Positions 37,301 through 49,300 of a DNA stretch of 64,000 nucleotides are shown one piece after another; position 1 is the stretch's first letter; each line of letters begins with the position of its first letter. The translations under genes were made by a program, and so were the position numbers. The DNA lies in the NCBI GenBank assembly GCA_037447655.1, contig JBBHKE010001671.1:124001-188000 (forward strand), given 5' to 3'. A model generated the notes under the pieces. That model was not told where the DNA came from and did no database searches. It worked only from the letters and a program-made list of their open reading frames with translations. The stretch is from Zygnema cylindricum (Eukaryota; Streptophyta; Zygnematophyceae; Zygnematales; Zygnemataceae).

Positions 37301-40300
37301 TAGCTTTGAAGTGATGTTTCGGATTAGCTGCAATAGAGATAGCAGCTTGATTATCACAAAAAACATTTTGAGTTCAAGACTTCATGAACCTAAGTTATTC
37401 AAAAAGAGATTTAACCCACATTAATTCTTTGGTGGCAGCACAGGAAGCCATGTATTAAGCCTCCATAGTGGACTGAGCAACTACTTTTTGTTGCTTGCTA
37501 CTCCAACAACATGCACCGGATCCAATTTGCAACACATATCCAGTCGTACACCGCCTTAAAGGCACATCTCCATAACTGGCATCACTCCAGGTGGTGATGT
37601 CAGTGTGCTCCCCTCCCAAATGCAACCATAATTCCCTTGTCCCCACCAGATACCTCATCACCCTTTTGGCAGCCTCCTTGTCTCTCTTTCTTGGTTCATT
37701 TAGACTTCTACTAAGGACACCTACAGCTGCAGCTATATCCAGACGGATACAGTTCATAAAATAAATTAATCTGCCTACAATTTGCCGATAAGGAATATTT
37801 TCCATAAATTTTCTTTCTATCTTATCCATCTCATAATTAATGATCAATATTCTTTTCTCTTCACTCCCCTCAGACACTTTCTTCAAATCCGTAAGAGTAG
37901 TACATCCGTTTGCCTTTTCCATCTGAAATTTTTCTAGTATATTACCGATTGCTTATTTTTGAGTGAGTCTTATAATTCTATTCCCTCTATCTCTCTCCAT
38001 GTGAATTCCCATAATATACTTTGCTTCGCCGAGATCTTTCATTCAAAACTGCTTCTAAGATCCCGTTTTAGTTTGTTAATTTTATCTAAGGACTTGCTTA
38101 AGACCAACAAATCATCCTCATATATAGCAATAAATATCACTCCATTCTCATCCCCAAACAAATATATAGAGTGATCTGAACTAATTTTGATATACCCCAA
38201 ACCAGTCACAAATTCGTCTAGCTTTATATTCGATTGTCGCGGGGCTTGCTTAAGCCCATAGAGTGATTTTATCAGTTTACAAACCTTGCTTTCTTCCCCA
38301 CTTTCCACGAATCCTTCTAGTTGCCTCATGTAAATTTATTCTTCTAACTATCCCTGCAATAAGGCCGTTTTAATATCCATCTGGTGTATTTCCATATCCT
38401 TTGCTACGGCTATACTTAAAAGGATTCTAACAGAAGGAAATCTGACTACAGGTGCAAAGGTTTCTTCGTAGTCTATCCCCTCTTTCTGAGTTTAACTTTT
38501 TGCAACTTACCTAGCTTTGTACCTTTCAATGGTATAATCGGGGTTTAATTTAAGTTTAAAAACCCACTTATATCCGATCGGTTTTCGGTCCGGTGGATAA
38601 TCTACTAACTCCCATGTATTGGCTTCCATTATAGAGGCCATTTCTTCATTTATAGCTGTGATCCACCGGCTACTTTCTGGGGTGTTTATGGCCTCTAAGT
38701 ATGTCTAAGGTTCATTTGGGTGAGACATCTTTGTGAGTTAGTTATTTACTTGTCTTTCTTGAAGTCGTTTACTACTTCTTCTTCCCCCTTCAAAATCGGA
38801 AGCCGGTATGGAAGGCATATTTGGGTTTCGTTTAGGAAGATTTTCAGCTCCCCTATCTTTAAATTCCGGTGTCTCATCAAAATCCTCATCGGTTTCCACT
38901 TCGTATTGTGGCGTTGCCTCGGATGTTGTCCTTTCCTCCTCTTTTGGTAGATCTGCAGATTTTCCTTTTTCTCCATCTTCCTTCTCTTCATTTTCAAAGT
39001 CAAATTCAGAAAACTGATCTGTTTCAAATCTGATTTTGACTTCTTTATTATATTTGAATGGATCAATGGACTTCACTTCATTCATCACCACTATGTGTTT
39101 TACCAAAATTATATCTCTTTTTCAAGTCATACACCCGGTATCCTTTTGTGCTCTCATCATATCCTACAAGATATCATGGTTTCCCTCTTCCCTCTAACTT
39201 CCATTTAGTCTTATCCGAATCCAAACTATAAACTTGACCTCCGAATAATCTCAAACTAGACAAATCAGGCTTTCTTCCTGTCCACCTCTCATACGAAGTT
39301 TCCTACTTATTTGCTGAAGTTAGGACTCTATTTTTGATGAAATTAAAATAGTTCATAGGCTCAGCCCAAAACTGCAGCCCTATCCTCTTGTCACTTAACA
39401 TACTTCTGGACATATCTCTTAAAGTTCTATTCACTCTTTCTGCTACTCCATTTTGTTCCGGATTATAGGGAACAGTTTTCTCATGATGAATTCCTTCTTC
39501 TTTAAGATATTCTTCAAAATCCCTTGAGGTGTATTCTTTCCCATTATCACTTCTTATCTCTTTTATTGAGGTTTCATGTAGCTTTTCACTCCATACTTTA
39601 TACTTTTTGAAACATCTTAATACCTCTGACTTATGTCTGAGAAAGTATACCTTTGTGTATCTAGACCAATCATCTGTGATAGTTAACATCCATCTCTTCC
39701 CCCCATGTGAAGCATACCTAGCACGTCCTCAAACATCAGTGTGAACTAGATCTAATACTTTCTCTCTCCTAAATGTGGTAACCTTTGGAAATGGAAGTTT
39801 ATGAATCTTCCCTTGGGCACATCCACTACAATCATCAAAGGTGTCATCATCTTCAAAAGTAATACCCTCCACTATTCTTTTTTTCTTCATTTTCTTTAAT
39901 CTATCTAGATGCACATGCCCCAACCTTTTATACCAAAGCATCATCTCACTTGCACACGAGTAGAGAACAAACTTTTCATTTCAAAGAACAATTCTGAACA
40001 TTCCTTGACTGCCCTTCTTTGCTATGAAATAAACCTCATTATTAAAGCTTGTTGTGAAGATTCCTTTCCTAGTTCCTGTTTCAAACTCCTTTTCATCTAG
40101 GACAGCTGTTGAGACTAGGTTCTTGTTAAGCTGTGGAATGTAAAGAACGTCTGAGAGTGTTAAAATTGAGGCCTTTCCATCAACTAGAACTTTCAAGTCA
40201 AGAGTTCCAACAAGACTTGTGGTTTCTACTCTACCATCTCCGTACTCTATCTCAACTGTTGGGATCTTTCTCAGTTTAGTGAACCACGGCTTATCTTTGC

Positions 40301-43300
40301 ACATATGCATTGAGGCCCCTGAGTCTATGATCTACCCATCCTCGGGTGGATCCCTCTTTCCTCCGAAAGCACACTTTTGTCTCCGTGGAATGTCGACATG
40401 TTTTCAGTGTTTTTCGGATTAATAAGAAGCTCCTCAAGCTCCTCTTCTGGTTCAATTTTTTCTTTCACTTCCTCATCAAGAACTTCAGTCAGGAAAGCAT
40501 TTTTCTTTCCTCCGTCCTTGTAGGTTCCTTGACCATCTTTCAGTCGAAGATCTGCAAGTCTGACACAATCTGCCATATAGTGCCCCGGTGTCTTGCAGAG
40601 GTGACATAATCCTCCTCGAGAAGTTCCTCTCCCCTGTCTATCAAATCTGCCACCTCCTTGTCCACTTCCACCAAAGTTTTGATAAGGATCTTTCCCTCTC
40701 TCCTCATCACGATTCCGCCAATCAGCTCTTTCAGACAATGCTTTAACTTTTAGACTCCCTCTCCTAAGCTCTATGGTGCTTTCTTTCACTAAAATCATTC
40801 CCACTGTGTCATCCCATTTCCAATTGCTATCTCCTATGTCCTGCAATCGGTTAATGATATTTTCATACTCTTCAAGTAGTTTCATCATTAATGTGTTCAC
40901 TCTTTGTCTTTTAGAGCATGAGTTACCTGCACTCTCTAACTCTCCAAATAATGCTTCTAAATCATTGCAATAATTATTCATACTTCCTCCTTTATAAATA
41001 TTAGCTGCAATCTTATTTTCCGCCAACTGTTGTTGCTGCAATGATCCACTCTTATATTTGTTAACTTGTGATATCCAAATCTGAGGTGAAGATTTGACAT
41101 GCATAAGGGGAATGGCAATGCCCTTTGCTATACTTTTAAGAATTAAGAGCTTAGCAACCTTGTCTTTGTAGTTCCACTTTTCATACTCTGATCTTTCGGT
41201 CTCAACCCTTGTCGCTGTTGTTGGTGGTGCTGCTGTCGATATCCCCTTCGGCAATGGTGTCACTTGAGTTGCAACTCCTCCCTTTTCTCCTTCTATGACA
41301 ATCTCCTCTCCTTCCTCATCTTCATCCTCGGTGATGGTGGCAGCTGTTCTACCAACTGTAGAGGCGGAGGTGCCAAAAAAACGTGTCTCACCAAACCCAA
41401 GTGGAGGTGGGCATCGAATTTGTCCAGACACAATGCCCCATAGATGCTTCTCAAATAGTTCTCCCTCCATCATCATTTCCCGATACAAAAAGTCTAATCC
41501 ATCAAATATGGGCACCCTAGAGGGTGGGCCCATAACCTGAAATTTTGTGGTCTTCATTGACCCACAAAATGAGCAGCCTATATAATGCCTCTAGGATAAT
41601 ATTTGGCGTTTCCACTTTCCCACTTAATAAGTGCCGCCCAAGCACACAAATATTTTGACCACCCTCACCTCTGTGAGGACCAGACTCGAGTCAAACGCAA
41701 AAAGAATCACGGAATTTGCTCCACTGAGCAGTCTGCTGTTAAGTAGCTGTTGCGTTAATGTTTATATATCTTTGAAACCCGTCACGTGTATCGTTTTGAT
41801 AACGCCTTATTGGTTAAGACGTACGACTACATAGAGGTCCACATACCCAGGTTCAAATCTGGACCTAGGCAACATTTTAGTAAAATATCCTCTAGTTCAA
41901 AATGTGCCACTTTCTAAATATTGTGGCAGCCATGGCGTGCCTTTGATCCTTACTCTTTTTCTTTAGAGTAAATCTAAAATAGAGAAGTGAACTATTAACT
42001 ACCTTTTTTCAACATATGTTGGATTGGCACGTGAAGCCGGTCCAATACGGGGTAGAATATGGAAATATCCATACTCGAGCCGCCTATAATAAATGGGTAC
42101 GGACTCGCCAGTCTCTACATCGAGCTGGTGGCATAGTGGTAGTGCGTTCGCAGCTGAAGTGAAAGGTCCCAGGTTCAAACCCTGGCCGGCTCAATTTTCC
42201 TAAGTGTGGGACATGCCGAATTCCGGATTTATAGGAAATCTAACATGGTATTAGAGCCAGCGGGATTGCGGATGGTTTGACCGGCTTTCGCGTGAGGGGG
42301 GGTGTTGGATTGGCACGTGAAGCCGGTCCAATACAGGGTAGAATATGGAAATATCCATACTCGAGCCGCCCGTAATAAATGGGAACAGACCTGCCAGTAC
42401 ATCGAGACGATGGTGGCACACTGGTAGTGCGTTCGCAGCTGAAGTGAAAGATCCCAGGTTTGAACCCTGGCCGGCTCAATTTTCCTAAGTGTGGGACATG
42501 GCGAATCCCGAATTTCTAGGAAATCTAACATTTTGTGAAATCTCCTCCTAAATCGGACGTGCATGGCTTTGCAAATTCTTCAAATCCCTCGGAACGACCG
42601 CCTCAGCGTATCAGGATATGGGCCCATAGGGCGCCTTAAATATGTTCAAAGGATCACACTACTGGCTATGTAGGTGCAAGGTCGAGGCGGCTCTCAAGGA
42701 GAGGAAGTGCTTGGCAATCATTGCCCTGACAAAGTTGTGTTTTATTCTTGCGGATGAAAACCAGCTAATAGATGAGGAGAGAAATAAACTCAAGATTGGG
42801 ACATGAGAGAGATCTATGCAAAAAACATACTAATACCAAGTCTTGTTGACAACCAGCTCAGAAAACTTGACTCGATTTAAGACGTCCTCACAAATCTTCA
42901 AGCAACTTAAGGCCGTAGGAATGATAGCACAAATCAAGCTCGGAAAAACGTTAATGATGACGCTCTATCAGGACAACATTTTTATGAAGGCTTTCACCTA
43001 CCAATACGCAAACCTTTTGGTCAAAGCTGATGCGTGGGCTTCACTCTCCCTACGTACATAAAAATCACTCTCCATATGCTTTGAGTACAAACCGATACAA
43101 ACCTAGCTTGATCAGAAAGACGTCGCTTTAAAGTCGAATGAAGACGTCGAAACACCTCTCAAAGACAAATTCAACACCATAATTATGACGAATCGCAAAT
43201 CCCACGCTAAAAGCACTGCATTTGCATCTATAAAGAAAGGAAGGAGAGACAAGCGAGATCAGATTAGATACAAGACAGCAAATAAGAATGGAATGAGAGA

Positions 43301-46300
43301 CATGCGAGATCAGATTAGATAGAAGACAGCAAATAAAAAAGGTTTTTACTAGAATTAATCGAGAAATTTCATCTCACCTATGACACAACATGAGAAAATA
43401 AAGGAAACGCGAAGGAAAGGGAAATTGTAAAATCAAAAGCCATGATGGCGTAATCAATCACGATCAGCGACAACGATTGGCTACTCGATACTGGGGCATC
43501 CGAACATATGTTCTTTCGGTGTGAATGCTCTATCACGAATTTACATGGGGACAATCATACCGCGCTTGCAACATAGACAAGAGACGTCGAGATAGAAGTT
43601 TTAGTGCATGAAAAACTTCAATCGCTCAGAAACAAAAACATCTCTACGTGTCGAGCATCGAACTCAACCCCAAGTCTATTCCTCAAGTTGAAGATAGTGG
43701 GATAATCCCAATAAGGCAAAGCGGAAAAAGAGTCAAACTCATGCAAGAAGGCCTTACCGTTGGGGAGAGAGAGCGAATGGCAAATGAAACGTATCGGTTG
43801 TGTGCTGCCCCAATTTAAGTTCAATAGCCTTTGCAATGAGCATCGTTTTCCCCACCTAAGAAAGCTACCAGCACCTGTGGCCAAATATCAAGAAGTTAGA
43901 TTGGCGGCTCCACCAGTTCTTATCAAAGTCAACAACAACAAGGCAGATCAGCATTCCTACATTCAACAGCTATGGCATCAAAGGCTAGAACATCATCACA
44001 CCGACGATATGAGAACGGTAATTAAGACAACATTCTCAATGAATTGGAGCTTATCAATGTGAAAGATTCATGGGAACCGTGTCACGGATATGAGATGAGG
44101 AAGTCCCATCGTCTTCTTTTTCCCCCAAAGGAGGGAGAATAGGCACTCGACCGTTAGAACGGCTACATCCTGACGTGTGGGTACCAACAAGGGTCCCCTC
44201 ATGCAGAGGAAAGAGGTAAATAGTCACCTTCATCAATGCCTACACGAGAATGACACTCATCTACCTACTTCGTTAGAAGAGCGAAGTATTTGGGCATTTC
44301 AAGGAGTTCAAGGAAACAACCACAAAGAAGTTAAGAAGTCCAAATTGTATGTGTAAAAAACGATAGCGGAGGAGAAAAAATTACCTTCCAAATTGAGAAA
44401 CTACCTTCCAAATTGAGAAAACTTCTCAGTCCCGTCCCAAATCTGCTTCATATATTTGTAATCATGCTCCAATTTTCAACCGAAATAGAATAACCTAAAC
44501 GTACTAACTGGGTACCAAAACTACGTTTAACGACTTCAGCATAACTCCCTATATCAATTTATTCAACGATGTCGTTGATCGCCATAATTGTCCAAGAGGT
44601 TATACAATCAGCTATTTTTTACCATTCCCGCCTTCACTGTAACTCTCAAACAACACAACTTTGCAAGACTCCAACCTCCTTTTCAATTTATTTTTCAAGT
44701 GTGGCACATTTGATGGTATCACAAACATAATTTTTTTTTAAATTCGAAAGTTTGGCAATTTAAGCCGCCTGTCCAAATATGAGCGTCTACAACTCCAAAA
44801 TAGCTTGTTGTGCATGGAATCGGTCTCGACGGCTTTTCCAATATCACCTCCATCTTACGCTAATCTTTGTATTGATCCGTCGCCTTGAGAAAAGATGTTG
44901 CAAGCGGTTCATTAAATTTTTGGTTTGGAAAGAATATTCACTAAAACGTTAGGAATATAAAGTACGTTTGTAAGTTTCACTTCATTTAAGAGTTATTTAC
45001 CATTGGGTCCAAATGTAGGTAAATCCAACCACACAGTATCAACCGTACCCACTTGAAGTACATGGCCACTTACTAAGGTTATGCGCTTTGGAATCGTTAA
45101 CTCATGCATATGGCTCTAGTATGACAAAAACAATCGCACCCCTCTCTAGTTCACAGGCTATCTGGATCAATATCTCTTCAAAATCATGTTGATGAATTAA
45201 ATTTCGTCTCTTTCATCGACAACGCAACCATAATTTTCTACATTTACCTCATCCGACGCAATCCGAACACATTTAAAGCTGCCTCCAAAAACCATTTCAA
45301 TTGTCGCATTGAAGTTTACTTACAAATAATGGTGGATGAGTTCCCCAAATGAATTCCCTATTTTTCCTGTGGAAAATGGCATTTTTCATGAATCGACAAA
45401 TGCCTACACTATCCAACAATGTGGATTCAAAAAACTCTTCAACCTTACAATTGTCCATATCGGTTGGTCTGTGCTCCTTGATGCCTCCCTCCCCACAATT
45501 TTTTGGGCTGAAGGTATCACTATCGTTGATTACTCATTTTATTTGACTGTGTTCTATTTCTTGTAATTGATAAGCAACCGCTGTCCTCGCTCTTCGATTT
45601 TCTTCTCTCATTTTTCAGGTTGTGCTACTTTCCTTCAATATTAGACTGGAGATATAGGGCTTAACTACAAAGATCTAAAGGTTTTCAACTATCTTGGTTA
45701 TTTTTTTTAATATTTGCCAGGAAAAAGTGTTCAAGGCTACTTTGCAGAATTTTTATGCTTTAAAATGTATAATGCTTACAAATTATGCATATCCACGTTT
45801 TGGAAATCGACATAATTATGTTCATACGAAACTGTTTCCTGATAAAGTCTACGTCCAAAATCGATATGTTAGATCTTTTTAACATAAGATGAATGCATGA
45901 GCTTTTGCCTCTCGAAGTTGAGTCTGGTAGGCCAAATTTTTTTTGCTATTTGTATTCGAAGCTCCTCCTTTTCTCAATATTTTCCACCTGGAAATTCTCC
46001 TCCCTTACGTGCATTCGCATAATATTTACTTCTTGCGGAATAATGCAATATGTTGTGGTACATACCAAAAGTTTGAGAACGTCAAAGAAACAGAAACAAT
46101 ATTTGTAGTTATTATGATCCCTGCCAAGTTAGATATGAAATAATAATGGAAGACGTATTTTGACATTTTATGAAGATTAAACATACAAGTGTCTGAATCC
46201 CTGTGTATGATTTTTCTATTTGTGATTTTTCTGTTATGACAGAAATCTTGGAAACAATCAATTAACAGGTGGAATTCCAACATCCATTCAGAACTTGACA

Positions 46301-49300
46301 AGTCTAAAACAATTGTAAGTTGGTACTTAATTCCCCTATGGAGAAAAATTATAGTAGTGTTTACTTACTGATAGTTTACTGAGCGACGTGCTTGTGACAA
46401 TAGCCATCTGGAGCTTGTTAGTGGATACATATTTCGGGATGTCAACGTCATGAACGGTACGATGTGTACGGCTGATCGCATCATATGTTAAATTTCCATT
46501 ATTAGACATTAATTTTTTTTGAAGGTAAGGCATTAATAATGAACAAAACTTTATAAATCTTATTAGGAATGGCTTAGCTACCGCTTGTGGAAGTGACGTT
46601 GACAGAAAAACCGATTCCACTTCATATAGATTTTAACCGTACCCTACTTGCTTGATTTACCTTTTTTCTCGACAGACGCCTCTCCAGTAACAGCCTGACA
46701 GGTTCCATTCCGTCTGTAATGATGAGTTTACCAAGGCTCCAAAACTTGTAAGTTTTCCTTGTGTCCTTGTTTTTTATTTATTTTCTTTCCTTGATGTTAC
46801 TGCTGCCAAAAAATACTGATTACATTCACAAAGTCATCTAACATCATGCAAAAGTTTTGATGATCACATTTAAGCCAGAAATTAATCCATTCAATGACTT
46901 GATTTGACTTTTACAAATGGATGTTTCAGGTATTTAGACGATAACAACTTCAGTGGGACCCTACCTCCAAATATTGGCAGCCTAAACAGGCTCCGAGTGA
47001 TGTGAGTTTCGTATGCTTTTTCAGTAAATTAAAAAAATAAGTGAGGCTGCAAATGATTAATTAGTACGAAGCAACAATGCAATGTCGTTTCAGTTTCTGA
47101 AGTTAAAACACTGAAAACTACTGAAGACAACTTTTGCTTTGCTTTACGTTAAATGTTGATTCTTACACTCTCATGCACTCAATGTTCCTTTGTTGTTTCA
47201 GAGATTTATCCTTTAACAATTTTGTGGGCACCATACCTAAAAGTTTTGGCAGCCTGAAAAAACTCGAGGACATGTGAGTCGTGATCTTCGCAAAATTATT
47301 TATCTATTTAATTTTTTGACAAAAGGCATTTTTTTCGATTAAATAAACATTAACAGGTATCCAGTTATAGATGTGTTTAAAGTTTCACCCATGAAAGTTC
47401 ATAAGAGATTATCTGTTAGCACTAGGGTTGGACGTGAATGAACTTAAATTTTTGGTTCACTGAGCAAATTGGGCCGTTGTGCGCCTTTAACATCTCTGTC
47501 GGTATTCAAAGGAAAAATTCAAATTTTTGTGACATGACAGCAAGCAACAAGAGTACTTGTGACAAAAAAATCGAGTTTTTCACAAGAATCGGCAAAGTTA
47601 TGGCTTTTCAGAGTGACCATCACAAGTGGACCTTTTGTAATGTGGAACAATTAGACTACGGGAAATTCTGAATTTTAGCAGGCATGAACTAGGTGAAAAA
47701 TAGCCCAACGCTAAGAACAAAACAACAAATATCAAGAGAAAGTTATAGGGTTTTAACGTTCGGTGCAGCATAAACAAAATCATTTTTGCGGATTAGTTTG
47801 TGCCGTTTTTGTTGTTTGGCGGACAGCTAAAGTACGGTCCACGTCACCATAACCCAAAATTGATTGACAGTGAACCTCCGCCTAAGGCAAAAAGTGGAGT
47901 AGTTTTTTGGATTTTTTACGTTTTCGGACTATTTTTTTTACTTATACTTGGATATTTTCAGGATTCCCCAAGAGTCGAGGGGTAAAAATTGACAGTTCTA
48001 TTTTTTTTTCAGCATCCGTGCGTGCTCCATCTAGTAGATGACCACCGTCCTCAAGGACGGTAACCACCTACACGCCGTGTACAATTGTTACACCTAGATA
48101 ATAATGATATGTGCCACGACGGAAGATTGACCCTAGTGGTTTGCCGTGCTAAACATTTAGTTCAATGAGATAATACACTAGTAAAAAGCTTACTACAAAA
48201 TTATTGGCAACTCCTCATGGAGGTTGAACCTAATCCGCATTCTTGGGCAGACTACCATTTTATCTAGAACCGATTGGCGAACCAATGAAAACTCGTTGTT
48301 TCGCCAACATCATTGTGTACAAATTTGCACTTGTGAGGACTATTACCTTGGCCATCCATGATACGCAAAATTGGACGGTCAGACTATTTGGACCCCATGT
48401 TACGACTCTTGGCGTAGCTAACAATCCAGTTATGACAAAAATCTGATTTTTGCGGCTTCAAACATGAAGTTATCAAAAAAGCGCTATCGGCAAAAATTGT
48501 GGGAGTATGAACTGTCTTGATTAATATTTACCTTTATTTTATTTAAGATCTCTAGCAAACTTTAAAAAGTGTTCTTTCATTTTCATTTTTTGTCCTCTTT
48601 AATCTTTTGTGAGCGAAGTTGCAAGTCTCTTATTCCTTCAGAGACTAACCTATATCTTTGGATATTCCTTTAAGCTCGTCCTAAAGCATAAAGATGTTGT
48701 TCCCTCCACCTGAAATCCACAATTTGAAGTAGATATAGTCATTTGTCTTAAAGTAATCTCTCTAACTTTAAGACCGGTTATGGTAAACGTATGACATGCG
48801 TCACTAACATAGCAAAAATCTTTGTTTTGGTTTCAGGAATTTGCGAAACAATCTTCTCACTGGAAATTTTGTCCTTGAACTTCAAATTCTGGTTGACGTT
48901 AAGGTTGATGTCAGCAACAACTTTTTATCTGGAACAAATGTTTCTGTAAATGGAAATCCATCTTGTGCCTTCGTTAAGAACAACTGCTTTGACGTCGATA
49001 TCTCATGGACAACAGTTTGTGAAGGCTCGGCAATAGACAGAAGACCTGTATCAGAATGCGCGAGATTTTGCAATGCAACAAAACCCATGGGTGTATGCGG
49101 AGGACATGGTTACTGTACGGCTTTGGATGTTCCATGTACATGTGATGTGGGATATTCAACACGTGTGGATGATTCCACTTGTATCTTTGGTAAGTAGCAC
49201 TACATGACATGCCGCTTCCCTATACGCCTGCTATCAGTATATAGGAATTGTTAGTGATGAAGCAAAATTACATTACTTCAGTCAAACATAAAATGGACAA

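Larger units (their letters stand above)
36622..42014 (-). mobile_element. Full-length Ty1/copia retrotransposon, inactivated
   Basis: LTRs 36622-37100 (3') and 41538-42014 (5') are 477-479 bp, start TG and end CA in element orientation, and differ by substitutions and small indels, so the insertion is not young. The polypurine tract aataaggggag abuts the 3' LTR at about 37101-37112. The primer site at 41523-41537 matches the anticodon arm of initiator tRNA-Met. Order of coding parts is gag, protease, integrase, RT, RNase H, as in Ty1/copia. Frames are broken at several points. No 5-bp target duplication is seen (left cgcctc, right tatgt), consistent with later rearrangement or with the adjoining TRIM. 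Confidence 0.85.
35343..46242 (+). other. Intron 18 (10.9 kb), LTR-element cluster
   Basis: Splits LRR 2 from LRR 3. From left to right it carries a sense copia LTR/gag relic, a full-length antisense copia, a TRIM and a sense copia relic. 45600-46242 shows nothing recognisable. Confidence 0.7.

Noticed and set aside
47438-47985. Small + frames in intron 22
   Set aside because: Isolated frames of 60-80 codons without domain pattern or matching splice phase.
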